The position numbers and the translations under genes were made by a program. Positions 25,640 to 33,963 of a stretch of DNA of 64,000 bases are shown here, one piece after another. A model generated the notes under the pieces. The model did no database searches. It was not told the origin of the DNA and was given only the letters and a program-made list of their open reading frames with translations. This DNA comes from Chitinimonas_A lacunae (lineage in GTDB: Bacteria > Pseudomonadota > Gammaproteobacteria > Burkholderiales > Chitinimonadaceae), in contig NZ_JBHSBU010000001.1 of assembly GCF_042650885.1 (NCBI RefSeq), positions 2,728,001 to 2,792,000 on the forward strand. Direction: 5' to 3'. Numbering within the stretch: position 1 is the stretch's first letter; each line of letters opens with the position of its first letter.

Positions 25640-26319
25640 TGTCGGCCGAACTGATCAATGTATTGGCCGGCCTCGACTGGCGTGAAATCGGCATCGCCAC
25701 CGTGGACACCCTCACCATGGTCGGCGTCTCGCTGGGCTTTACCGTCCTCCTTGGCCTGCCGCTTGGCGTGGCGCTGTTCCTGTTTGCGCCCGACCAGCTC
25801 TACCCGCAGCGCTGGCTGCACCGGCTGCTGGCACTGGCGGTCAATGTGGTGCGCTCGCTGCCGTTTGTGATTCTGCTGATCGTCACGATTCCGCTGACCC
25901 TGTTGCTGGTCGGCACCTCGCTCGGTGTCGCCGGGGCGATTCCGCCACTGGTGATCGGTGCCGCGCCGTTCTTTGCCCGGCTGGTCGAAGCGGCACTGCG
26001 CGAAGTCGATCCGGGCACCATCGAAGCGGCCCAGGCGATGGGCGCGACCAGCCGCCAGCTGATCTGGCGCGTGCTGCTGCCCGAAGCGCTGCCGGGTCTG
26101 GTCGGCGCCACCACGGTGACTGCGGTCGCGCTGGTGTCCTACTCGGCCATGTCCGGCGTGATCGGCGGCGGCGGGCTGGGCGATCTGGCGATCCGCTTTG
26201 GCTACCAGCGCTTCGAGACCGAAGTGATGGTGGTCACGGTGACAGTGCTGCTTTTGCTGGTGCAACTGCTGCAAAGCAGCGGCGACTGGCTGGTGCGGCG
26301 ACTGAGCCGGAGGCACTGA
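25639..26319 (+). CDS. metI: MetI, methionine importer permease
   Basis: 226 residues with five or six membrane helices. The ABC permease coupling loop is read as EAAQAMGATSRQLIWRVLLPEALPGL. It starts inside the metN stop (TGATG at 25637-25641), so the two subunits are translationally coupled. MetQ follows 113 bases later in the same direction. Confidence 0.94.
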   Translation: MSAELINVLAGLDWREIGIATVDTLTMVGVSLGFTVLLGLPLGVALFLFAPDQLYPQRWLHRLLALAVNVVRSLPFVILLIVTIPLTLLLVGTSLGVAGAIPPLVIGAAPFFARLVEAALREVDPGTIEAAQAMGATSRQLIWRVLLPEALPGLVGATTVTAVALVSYSAMSGVIGGGGLGDLAIRFGYQRFETEVMVVTVTVLLLLVQLLQSSGDWLVRRLSRRH

Positions 26320-26432
26320 ATGCGCCACCCCCTCGATTTCCGATGTTGATCGTTCCCAACAAGACCCAAGCCTACCCAAGCACCCGCCCGCCGCCGGCCC
26401 AAGCCGGCGGCAGGGCCAGCCGGAGAATACCG

Positions 26433-27215
26433 ATGAAAGCCCTGTTGAAAACCGCCCTGCTCGCCGCCCTTGGCCTGGCCGCCAGCGTCGCCCACGCCGA
26501 AAAGCTCAGCGTTGCCGCCAGCGCCGTGCCACACGCCGAGATTCTCGAATTCATCAAGCCGCAACTGGCCCGCCAGGGAGTCGAGCTCGACGTCAAGGTG
26601 TTTACCGACTACGTCCAGCCCAATGTCCAGGTGGCCGAGAAGCGGCTCGATGCCAACTTCTTCCAGCACAAGCCCTATCTGGCCGAGTTCAACAAGAACA
26701 AGGGCGCCACGCTGGTCGCCATCGCCCCGGTCCATGTCGAACCGTTCGGCGCCTATTCGCGCAAGATCAAGACCACGGCCGAACTCAAGGAAGGCGCCGT
26801 CGTCGCCATCCCCAACGACCCGTCCAACGCCGGCCGCGCCCTGCAACTGCTCGAGCGTCAGGGTCTGATCAAGCTCAAGCAGCCGGACAATATCCTGGCC
26901 AGCACGCGCGATATCGTTGCCAATCCCAAGCGCTTGCAGATCAAGGAAATCGAAGCCGCCACGCTGCCGCGCCTGCTCGATCAGGTCGATCTGGCGCTGA
27001 TCAACACCAACTACGCCCTGCAGGCCAAGCTGGTGCCGACCCGCGACGCCCTGTTCATCGAAGACGCCCGCTCGCCCTATGCCAACTATCTGGTCGGTCG
27101 CAGCGACAATCAGAACACCCCGGCACTGAAAAAGCTGACCCAGGCGCTCCAGTCGGCCGAAGTGAAACAGTTCATCGCCCAACGCTATCAAGGCGCGGTG
27201 GTGGCGGCCTTCTGA
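26433..27215 (+). CDS. metQ: MetQ, methionine-binding protein
   Basis: 260 residues. A signal peptide (1-22, cleaved after AHA) without a lipobox cysteine means it is a soluble periplasmic protein, whereas many homologues are lipoproteins. Family signatures are VAASAVPHAEILEFIKP, VFTDYVQPNVQVAEKRLDANFFQHKPYL, VAIPNDPSNAGRAL and LINTNYAL. The ribosome site CGGAGA precedes the ATG. It delivers methionine to MetNI. The terminator at 27412 probably ends the operon. Confidence 0.94.
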   Translation: MKALLKTALLAALGLAASVAHAEKLSVAASAVPHAEILEFIKPQLARQGVELDVKVFTDYVQPNVQVAEKRLDANFFQHKPYLAEFNKNKGATLVAIAPVHVEPFGAYSRKIKTTAELKEGAVVAIPNDPSNAGRALQLLERQGLIKLKQPDNILASTRDIVANPKRLQIKEIEAATLPRLLDQVDLALINTNYALQAKLVPTRDALFIEDARSPYANYLVGRSDNQNTPALKKLTQALQSAEVKQFIAQRYQGAVVAAF

Positions 27216-27411
27216 AACCGTCCGCCCCGACCGATAGCCCGTGACCCGTCAGCCGATGTGTTCTGCCCCGTCGCGGCCGCCTTGTCCGGCGGCAGCGACG
27301 GCACTGCTGGGGGAGTGGGCCGACTGATCTCCGGTCGCTCCGCCGACGGGTCCACCGCTTCGACGTTTGTACCTCCGATGCCACTGCCAGTCCTCCGGGA
27401 CAGCAGTTTGC

Positions 27412-27440
27412 CGCCACGCTCCCCGCGTGGCGTTTTTTTT
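27412..27440 (+). terminator. Rho-independent terminator of metNIQ
   Basis: Stem CGCCACGC/GCGTGGCG with loop TCCCC and an eight-T run (27433-27440). The rest of the 302-base gap between metQ and the next gene shows nothing else apart from a weak -10-like CACAAT at 27484. Confidence 0.9.
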
Positions 27441-27517
27441 GGCGCCGCCGGTCGTCCTGCTCGGCGCGGGCGGGCGGATCAGGCACAATGCGCGCTGTCT
27501 TTGCCTGACCTGCCATC

Positions 27518-28108
27518 ATGTTGATCCGTAAGCTATTCAAGTTCGAAAACGCCCATATCGTGCGCAATTGCAGCAGCGACCGCTGCCGCCGCTCCATCCA
27601 TGGCCACAGCTACAAGGTCGAAGTCCTGCTCGAAGCCCATGCCCTCGACCATGGCCATATGGTCTACGACTTCGGCTTGATGAAAGGCACCATCCGCGAT
27701 GTGATCGATGGCTTCGATCACGCCATCTGCTTCTGGGATCGCGACGATCCCGACTATATCGACTGGGCCAAGCGCTTCTCGGCCCGCTGGATCAGCCTGC
27801 CCGTCTCGCCCTCGGCCGAACAGTTCGCCCGGCTGTTCTTCGTGCTGATCGACGCCATCCTGAAAAACACCGCGATGGCCAACGGCGAGCAGGATGTGCA
27901 GCTCCACTCGGTGATCGCCCACGAAACCGAAACCGGCTATGCGCAGGCCTTCCGCCACGATGCCTATAACCCACGGATGGGCGAGATCGCCCTCGACAGT
28001 GTGGTGTTCTCCGATCAGGTCCGCGCCGAATGGCACGACCCGGCCATGCTGGAAAAACTGCTGCGTGGCGAGCGCTTCCTCAATCCCGCCGTCGAGCGTC
28101 AGATTTGA
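27518..28108 (+). CDS. 6-carboxytetrahydropterin synthase-like protein (QueD/PTPS family)
   Basis: 196 residues, longer than E. coli QueD (about 120). The zinc-binding histidines are in FENAHIV and HGHSY, and a cysteine (DRCRRSIHGH) stands just before the second site, with one extra residue in between compared with typical QueD. A DFG motif (VYDFGLMKG) and D/H residues (GFDHAICF) complete the pocket. QueD makes the queuosine precursor from dihydroneopterin triphosphate; the insert in the second half makes a related but different pterin reaction possible. No other queuosine gene is nearby. Confidence 0.8.
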   Translation: MLIRKLFKFENAHIVRNCSSDRCRRSIHGHSYKVEVLLEAHALDHGHMVYDFGLMKGTIRDVIDGFDHAICFWDRDDPDYIDWAKRFSARWISLPVSPSAEQFARLFFVLIDAILKNTAMANGEQDVQLHSVIAHETETGYAQAFRHDAYNPRMGEIALDSVVFSDQVRAEWHDPAMLEKLLRGERFLNPAVERQI

Positions 28109-28185
28109 ACGGTACAAATGACGCAGCGCAACCCGGCCCGGTTGCGCTATCGTGCCGCGCTGACCGCCCTGCCAGGATCACCCTT

Positions 28186-28725
28186 ATGCTGCGCCCCGCT
28201 GTCCTGTCCTGCCTCGTCCTGCTCACGCTCACCCCGCCCGCCGAGGCGGCGCCGCGCCAACTGCCGCAGGCACGGCAGGCAACGGTGCAGGATTTCGCCG
28301 GCCGCGAAGTCAGCATGGCGCAATGGCAAGGCCGGGTACTGGTGGTGAATTTCTGGGCAAGCTGGTGCGGCTACTGCATCGCGGAATTGCCCGATCTGGT
28401 CGCTACCCAGAAGAAATGGAGCGGCCGGGGCGTGCAGGTGGTCAGTTTGGCCCTCGGCGACGACGCCGACAGCATCGTCCGACTCAGCAAACGCTACCGG
28501 ATCAACTATCCGGTGCTCGATGGCGACAGTGCCAACCGCAACTGGCGCCGCAGCATGGGCGTCGCCGTCTCATCGTCCCAGGTGCCGCTGACCTGGGTCA
28601 TCGATACCGATAACCGTGTGCTGTTGCGCCAACTGGGCCAGGTCAGCGCGCAGCAACTCGATCATGCCTTGTCCAGCAGCTCGGCCGCCAGGCAGGCAGC
28701 AGCCCTTCCGCAGAAAAAGCAATAA
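28186..28725 (+). CDS. TlpA/ResA-like periplasmic thioredoxin
   Basis: 179 residues with a signal peptide (about 1-22). The thioredoxin fold carries the redox pair in VVNFWASWCGYCIAELPDL (CxxC as CGYC) and the cis-proline in SSSQVPLTWVID. It probably reduces or delivers electrons to exported proteins such as cytochrome c apoproteins. The ATG at 28186 follows an AGGATC ribosome site. The tail is Ser-, Ala- and Gln-rich. The repeat at 28729 begins four bases after the stop; the VanZ gene converges. Confidence 0.88.
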   Translation: MLRPAVLSCLVLLTLTPPAEAAPRQLPQARQATVQDFAGREVSMAQWQGRVLVVNFWASWCGYCIAELPDLVATQKKWSGRGVQVVSLALGDDADSIVRLSKRYRINYPVLDGDSANRNWRRSMGVAVSSSQVPLTWVIDTDNRVLLRQLGQVSAQQLDHALSSSSAARQAAALPQKKQ

Positions 28726-28728
28726 ACC

Positions 28729-28744
28729 TGCAAAACATCTGCAA
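28729..28744 (+). repeat. Paired TGCAA intergenic repeat, copy 4
   Basis: TGCAA at 28729 and 28740 (TGCAAAACATC-TGCAAGA), followed by GATAAAAGAATTTGG. Confidence 0.65.
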
Positions 28745-28863
28745 GAAGGTTTGCCAAGATAAAAGAATTTGGAACATTTTGTGCCCACAGCAGATCGGAC
28801 TTGGCGTCCGTGGCGGACCCAGCGCCAGCGATGGGACGCGCAGGCGACTGAGCGGCGTCCAGC

Positions 28864-29979
28864 TCAGCGCTGAATCACCGTGGTTCGCTCCGCCTGCCGT
28901 TCGCCGGCAAAACTGAGTCCCAGATAGGCCATCGCCAGCCAGGGCCAGACTTCGGACACGGTCTGGCTCAGACCGTTGAAATCGCGCAGATGGCCATAGC
29001 GCCATTTGAACAGATCGGCCATCCCATAGAACGAACCTTGCAGCGGCCACAGCGCCTCGACGACTTGCGCGGCAAGCAGGCACAGCATGGCCAGCAGCGC
29101 CTGCCAGCGTCGTTGCAGACGCATCAGCAAGGTCAGCGCAGCCACTGCCGCCAGCCCGCCAGCCAGCACATTGAGATTGAACCAGGCCAGGAATTCGGTG
29201 GGCTTGAGCATCACCCCGGCCGTGGTCACCTTGATCGACAGCGCAGCCAGTACCAGTCCGACCACCAGACCAGGCGAATGCCGCCGTTGCGCCAGCAGCG
29301 TGACGGCAAACAGGGCCACCGCGCTGACGCTCAGCATGACGCCGGATGCTTCGAGCAGGCGCAGAAAGAGCCGGGCGTCGTGGATCGGCGAGACAAAGGG
29401 CTGCGGCAGACCGGTCGGTTCGACCACGATACCGAACAGCGGGACGGCGGGATTCATCTGGGTCAGCAGCCATAGCGCCACCAGCACCAGACCGTAATCG
29501 ACCAGCCCGCCGGGGCGGAACCAGCGTTGGCGCAGCACATGCCAGCGCCGCACGATCAGCAGCTTGCTGAACAAGCCGGCCGCCAGGGCACCCAGCAGCG
29601 CCCCCAGGCCGTTGTAGAGAATATCGAGATTGGAAGCCACCCGATCGGGCAGGAATTGCTGCACGAACTCAATGCCGCCCGACAGCAGCGCGCCGCAGGT
29701 CAGGGACAGCAGCGGGGCGTACCAGCGGCATTTCCAGGTCAGCGCCCAGGCGTAGCCAAGCGGCAGATAGGCCAGCAGGTTCACGGCATTGTCGAGCGGG
29801 GTGTAGTAGTAGGGCAGCGGATAGCCATAGAAGGCGAACACCGGCTCGCCGGTATAGCGCCAGCCGCTGAACGGATACCAGCTCACCACCAGGATGACCA
29901 GGTGCCACGCCAGCAGGAAATGCCGGCCGAGCCAGGAAGGCACGGCGTAATGGGCGAGGTAGGAAACGGGCAGTTGCAT
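28864..29979 (-). CDS. VanZ-family membrane protein
   Basis: 371 residues with about nine hydrophobic segments. The VanZ signature occupies about residues 60-140: LDNAVNLLAYLPLGYAWAL, then GIEFVQQFLPDRVASNLDILYNGLGALLG. The C-terminal half is a second set of membrane helices. VanZ proteins are linked to glycopeptide or lipoglycopeptide tolerance in Gram-positives, but their role in Gram-negatives is unknown. Convergent with the TlpA-like gene, divergent from the delta-60 lipoprotein gene. Confidence 0.8.
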   Translation of the reverse strand: MQLPVSYLAHYAVPSWLGRHFLLAWHLVILVVSWYPFSGWRYTGEPVFAFYGYPLPYYYTPLDNAVNLLAYLPLGYAWALTWKCRWYAPLLSLTCGALLSGGIEFVQQFLPDRVASNLDILYNGLGALLGALAAGLFSKLLIVRRWHVLRQRWFRPGGLVDYGLVLVALWLLTQMNPAVPLFGIVVEPTGLPQPFVSPIHDARLFLRLLEASGVMLSVSAVALFAVTLLAQRRHSPGLVVGLVLAALSIKVTTAGVMLKPTEFLAWFNLNVLAGGLAAVAALTLLMRLQRRWQALLAMLCLLAAQVVEALWPLQGSFYGMADLFKWRYGHLRDFNGLSQTVSEVWPWLAMAYLGLSFAGERQAERTTVIQR

Positions 29980-30139
29980 GGCGGTGGTGGAACCGTTGCG
30001 GAAGACCCCGGTCAGTTGTCGATCCGCGACGCAGTGTAAACCATCGCTGTCGCTTTACCTACGGGCGTGCTGTTTGCTGTGCTGCTCGGCATCCTGCGTT
30101 CCGATGACTGCCTGTCTTCCCAATAAGGAAAATTTTTCG

Positions 30140-32611
30140 ATGACCTTACATGACTTTCGCCCAGCTCCGCTGGTCCTGGCCCTGACCTCAGCCCTGCTGC
30201 TGGCCGCCTGCAATACCGACGGCGCCCGCAAACCCGATGAGCCAGACCAGATCGGACCGGCAGGAAGTCTCGATACGGGCTTTGGCACTGGCGGGATGGT
30301 CTACACCCAGGCCGCCGGCAGCGCCGACCAGATTCTGGCCAGCCGGCAGCTCAACAACGGTCGTCTTCTCAGTGTGGTAAGCAGCAATCAGCAGCTCGCC
30401 CTGGTGCAGCAACTGGAAAACGGCCGCGCCGATACCGATTTCTCCCCGCTTGGCCGCCGCGTTCTCAATCTGCCCCGGCTGGCCGAAGCCCGTCAGGCGC
30501 TCTGGCTCGACGATGGCCGTATCGTGCTGGTCGGGCGCAGCATCAGCGGCAAGGCGCTGGTGTCGCGGCTGCTCAGCGACGGCCAGCCCGATGCCACCTT
30601 CCATCGCACCGGCACCCTGGAACTCGATATCGACGCCACCTTGACCAGCGTGGTGGCCGACAGCAGCGGCCTGCTGCTGGGCGGTCTGGGCCAGGGCACG
30701 GGCAGCCGTCGCCTGGCGCTGGCGATGCGGCTCAACCGCGACGACAGCCTCAACCGACGTTTTGGCAGCGCCACGCTGGACCTGGGGGCCGACGCCGAAC
30801 GGGTGGTGGTGGCGCCGGCGGGCAGCGATTCGGTGCTGCTGGCAGCCGGCAGCAGCGGCGATCAGCCACGGGTGCGGGTGGTCCGGCTCGATGCCGATGG
30901 CCGCCTCGACACCTCGTTCGGTCGCAACGGCACACTCGACGTCCCGACGGAAAGTATCAGCCAAGGCGCCGCGCTGGGCAGCCTGAGCCGGCTGGACAGC
31001 GGCTATCTGCTGCTGAGCGGCGGCCCCGGTCGCGGCCGGGCCGGGGCGGCCTGGGTGCTGCGGGCCGACTTCAACGGCCAGCTCGACCCTACCTTCGGCG
31101 ACAACGGCATCCGTCGCTTCCGCTTTGAAAACGCCAGCCCCTTCGATCAGGAAACCGGCAGCCATCGCGTCGATGCCGTATTCCAGCTCAGCGACGGCCG
31201 CCTGATGGTGGCCGGCCGCCGTGGCGAGAACAACCGCATCGTGGGCGATCAGGTCCGTCTGGCCCGGCTCTACGGCGATGGCGCCCCCGACAATGCCTTC
31301 CCGCTGCGGGCCGACCGGCTCGGCTGGGAACGCGAACCGATCGGCGACGCGGCACCGATCTCGCTGCTGGGTCTGAGCAACGGCCAACTCCTCGTCAACG
31401 GCAGCGACCGCTTCGGCTTTGCCAACGCCCGCCTCAACACCGACGGCAATCTCGATAGCAACTGGGGCAGCAACGGCAGTGCCCGCCTGACCCTGCTGTC
31501 TGCCAGCCAGGGCGGCTGGAATGCCGTCACCTTCGATCAGCACGGCCGCGTCGCCAGCGGTGGCGCCGTTCAGTACGGCAACCGCAGCCAGGCCGTGGTC
31601 GCCCAGTTCGACAGCACCGGCAAGCCGCTGCTGGCACCGCAGCCACTGCGGGTCGGCCAGAGCGCGAGCGACAGCTCAAGCACGCTGTCGGTGCTGTTCC
31701 ATTACGACGATCAACTGTGGAGCGCCGGCAGCCAATTGGCCGGCGACGGCTCGATCAGCCCGGGCGGCTGGCACAACCGGCTGCAAAGCCAGGGCCGCAC
31801 CCTGGCCGTGCAGAATTTCGCCGGACAGGCTTATGGTGGCATCCCGCTCGATGAAACCGGCCAGCGCGTGATGCTGGCAGGTCAGTATCGCGATGGCAGC
31901 CTGTCGGGCTTCCGGCTGTGGCGGGTCAATATCGATGGCTCGCTCGATACCGACTTCGGCAGCGGCGGCTACAGCGCCGCGCTGCCAGGCGGCCACAGCG
32001 ACGATGTCGCCCAGACGGTCAGCCGTCTGCCTGATGGCCGGCTGGTGGCAGCGGGCTGGAGCGGAGACAAGCTGGTCGTGGCACGCTATCTGGCCAATGG
32101 CCAGCTCGACCCGGCCTTCGGCCAGCAAGGCGTCGCCGCCTTCAACCAGCCGGGCCTGCGCGGCAAGGCACGGGCGCTGGCGCAGCAAAGCGACGGCAAG
32201 CTGGTGGTGGCCGGCGAATGGAGCGACGCCACCCAGACCCGGCTTGCCCTGCTGCGACTCGACGACAAGGGCCAGCCCGATCCGGCCTTCGGTGAAGGCG
32301 GCTGGGTCAAATCGAGCCTGGGCGAGCGCGGCGAAGCCCTGACCGGCGTGGCCGTCCAGCCCAACGGCCGGATTCTGGTCAGCGGCTACGCCCTCACCCA
32401 CAGCAACGGCCGCGATATGCTGGTCGCCCGCTTCACCAGCGAGGGCAAGGCCGATGAAGGCTTCTCCTCGGCCGGCCGCCGCATCCTGACGCTCAGCAAG
32501 GGCGACGACGAAGCACGCGCCCTGCTGCTCAGCCGCGACGGCCGCTTCTACCTGGCCGGCAGCACCGCCGATAGCCGTGGTCCGCTGGTGCTGGTCAGAA
32601 TGTGGTATTGA
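30140..32611 (+). CDS. Large delta-60 repeat lipoprotein (predicted beta-propeller)
   Basis: 823 residues. The signal ends with the lipobox LLAAC, so it is a predicted lipoprotein. The mature part is built of about twelve delta-60 repeats, each marked by a 'LD..FG..G' turn: LDTGFGTGG, LDTSFGRNG, LDPTFGDNG, LDTDFGSGG, LDPAFGQQG and PDPAFGEGG are the clearest. Between them are strands of the 'GRLLVAG' type. Such repeats fold as propellers that usually bind partners or polymers on the cell surface; no enzyme motif is seen. The ribosome site AAGGAAA precedes the ATG at 30140. Coding runs unbroken with the high-GC codon use of its neighbours. Confidence 0.82.
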   Translation: MTLHDFRPAPLVLALTSALLLAACNTDGARKPDEPDQIGPAGSLDTGFGTGGMVYTQAAGSADQILASRQLNNGRLLSVVSSNQQLALVQQLENGRADTDFSPLGRRVLNLPRLAEARQALWLDDGRIVLVGRSISGKALVSRLLSDGQPDATFHRTGTLELDIDATLTSVVADSSGLLLGGLGQGTGSRRLALAMRLNRDDSLNRRFGSATLDLGADAERVVVAPAGSDSVLLAAGSSGDQPRVRVVRLDADGRLDTSFGRNGTLDVPTESISQGAALGSLSRLDSGYLLLSGGPGRGRAGAAWVLRADFNGQLDPTFGDNGIRRFRFENASPFDQETGSHRVDAVFQLSDGRLMVAGRRGENNRIVGDQVRLARLYGDGAPDNAFPLRADRLGWEREPIGDAAPISLLGLSNGQLLVNGSDRFGFANARLNTDGNLDSNWGSNGSARLTLLSASQGGWNAVTFDQHGRVASGGAVQYGNRSQAVVAQFDSTGKPLLAPQPLRVGQSASDSSSTLSVLFHYDDQLWSAGSQLAGDGSISPGGWHNRLQSQGRTLAVQNFAGQAYGGIPLDETGQRVMLAGQYRDGSLSGFRLWRVNIDGSLDTDFGSGGYSAALPGGHSDDVAQTVSRLPDGRLVAAGWSGDKLVVARYLANGQLDPAFGQQGVAAFNQPGLRGKARALAQQSDGKLVVAGEWSDATQTRLALLRLDDKGQPDPAFGEGGWVKSSLGERGEALTGVAVQPNGRILVSGYALTHSNGRDMLVARFTSEGKADEGFSSAGRRILTLSKGDDEARALLLSRDGRFYLAGSTADSRGPLVLVRMWY

Positions 32612-32650
32612 GGCGCCTCTTGCGGACGCCAAGCCATTTAGAAAATAAAC

Positions 32651-32666
32651 GGCAAAACGTCTGCAA
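32651..32666 (+). repeat. Paired TGCAA intergenic repeat, copy 5
   Basis: GGCAA at 32651 and TGCAA at 32662 (11 apart), followed by GAAATAGAAGAAAATT. It lies 40 bases after the delta-60 gene. Confidence 0.6.
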
Positions 32667-32870
32667 GAACATTTCTGTGAAATAGAAGAAAATTAATAAT
32701 TAAAGCACAGCGACTGTTTGACGCATCCCAGCCTCTCCTCAGACGGCTCCACCACGCCTGCCGTGCCAAAACCGTCTGAGGCCCCCACACCTTCCTCCCC
32801 ACACACAATTAGCGCAATTCCACTGAAATCGGCGTCGCAGCAGGTCTGGTTGAGCGCCGGGAGCCGGCAC

Positions 32871-32920
32871 CTTGAGGGCCGGACACACTGATTCCGAATC
32901 GACTGGAAATGCTCTGGCGC
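32871..32920 (+). repeat. Dispersed CTGACTCCGA/CTGGAAATG repeat, copy B
   Basis: CTTGAGGGCCGGACACACTG, then ATTCCGAATC and ACTGGAAATGCTCTGGCGC. Best-preserved copy. Confidence 0.6.
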
Positions 32921-32975
32921 ATTTCCGCTTGGCGCGGCGCCCCGGCTACGCCTAGTTGAGTCCCAGGCACCTGCG

Positions 32976-33022
32976 CTTGGCGGTCGACACAGGCTGACTC
33001 CACATTGCCTGGAAATGCTCCA
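32976..33022 (+). repeat. Dispersed CTGACTCCGA/CTGGAAATG repeat, copy C
   Basis: CTTGGCGGTCGACACAGGCT, then GACTCCACATTG and CTGGAAATGCTCCAG, about 105 bases after copy B. Confidence 0.5.
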
Positions 33023-33195
33023 GTGGATTGCTGGCTGGCTGCGGACGGTTTGGCAATGGGCCGTTATGGGTCGGCGGTGCGGGATCGGGTAGCGGGCCGA
33101 CGCTGGTGTCGCCCTGCTCGCTGTCATGGCTGCTGGCGGTCTTGCCTGTTCTGGCACAGACCCTGCTCTAAGGCGCCGCACAGGAGGAAACGACC

Positions 33196-33684
33196 ATGAT
33201 CATCGACCGACTCTCGTTGACCGCGCATCGTGAGCAGGCTCAGCCGCTGATGCAGGCCCTCGTCCAACAGCCCACCCCGGCGCGTTCCCGTGCCGAACAG
33301 ACTGCCGATTCCAGCCCTGATCCTGTCCGACTCAGTCCGGCGGTCGCCGAATCCGATCAATCCTGGCGCCATATTGCGCCCGACTATCCCACCGGCTTCC
33401 CGACCGAGGTCAGGGAAGCGCTGGGGCAGATTGCGGCCGATCCGCGGGTGTCCTATCAGGATTACGCCCTGCTCCAATTCAAGGTACTGGAGCTGCCGCA
33501 GGCCGAAGCGGGGCTGCTGACAGCGGGTTCTCTGGAGGCTTGGCGGGCACAGGGCAGTCCACGCGACGACTCGGTCTTTGCCAATGGCTTCGATCTGCCG
33601 GCCCATCTGCGCCGACTGCTTCAGGAAGCACGGACAGCGGGCGATCCGGGCAATCAGAGCGCCTTGCTGCAACGGCTGATCTAA
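33196..33684 (+). CDS. Hypothetical protein, 162 residues
   Basis: Not recognised. The gene is well supported by a strong ribosome site (AGGAGG, eight bases before the ATG), normal codon use and a terminator just after it. The protein is soluble with no signal or membrane segment. The first 60 residues are low-complexity (Gln-, Pro- and Ser-rich: LVQQPTPARSRAEQTADSSPDP); the rest looks helical and folded (FPTEVREALGQIAADPRVSYQDYALLQFKVLEL). The disordered start plus helical body would suit a secreted or scaffold-type protein, but nothing nearby supports a role. Confidence 0.65.
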   Translation: MIIDRLSLTAHREQAQPLMQALVQQPTPARSRAEQTADSSPDPVRLSPAVAESDQSWRHIAPDYPTGFPTEVREALGQIAADPRVSYQDYALLQFKVLELPQAEAGLLTAGSLEAWRAQGSPRDDSVFANGFDLPAHLRRLLQEARTAGDPGNQSALLQRLI

Positions 33685-33698
33685 CGGCTCCGGCCCAG

Positions 33699-33732
33699 AA
33701 AAAACCGCATCCATCGGGATGCGGTTTTTATT
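33699..33732 (+). terminator. Rho-independent terminator
   Basis: AAAACCGCATCC stem with GGGATGCGGTTTTT, four-base loop, followed by T-rich ATTT. The remaining bases up to dgt (33735-33963) are AT-rich without a gene. Confidence 0.9.
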
Positions 33733-33963
33733 TGGTCAGCCTTTTTCAACAATATTCAGAAAATCCTTATATTTAAATATCCAAGCCCATCCGATTTATT
33801 CCTCGAATAAGGCGGCGATAATCGAACGGCCAACGGCAATAATTGCCGGTGAGATTATTTGCCGATAATACGGCAATTAAATATTGGAGAAATATCCAGG
33901 AAAGTTTTTTGAAAGCCCTCAGCACCATGGGCGCCGGCCGCTTGCTTCGATTACCATTGCCGC

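Larger units (their letters stand above)
32612..33195. other. 584-base intergenic region with several repeats
   Basis: It holds a paired TGCAA repeat with AT-rich tail (32651-32700), a perfect 10-base inverted repeat (CCTCAGACGG at 32734 with CCGTCTGAGG ending near 32780), and two tandemly placed copies of the CTGACTCCGA repeat (32871-32920 and 32976-33022). Short ORFs here are not convincing. Confidence 0.5.

Noticed and set aside
30188..32632. Minus-strand frames opposite the delta-60 gene
   Set aside because: Their repetitive look mirrors the repeats of the sense protein.
33005..33199. Short plus-strand frame upstream of the 162-residue gene
   Set aside because: It runs through a dispersed repeat, is Cys/Arg/Trp-rich without pattern, and has no ribosome site.
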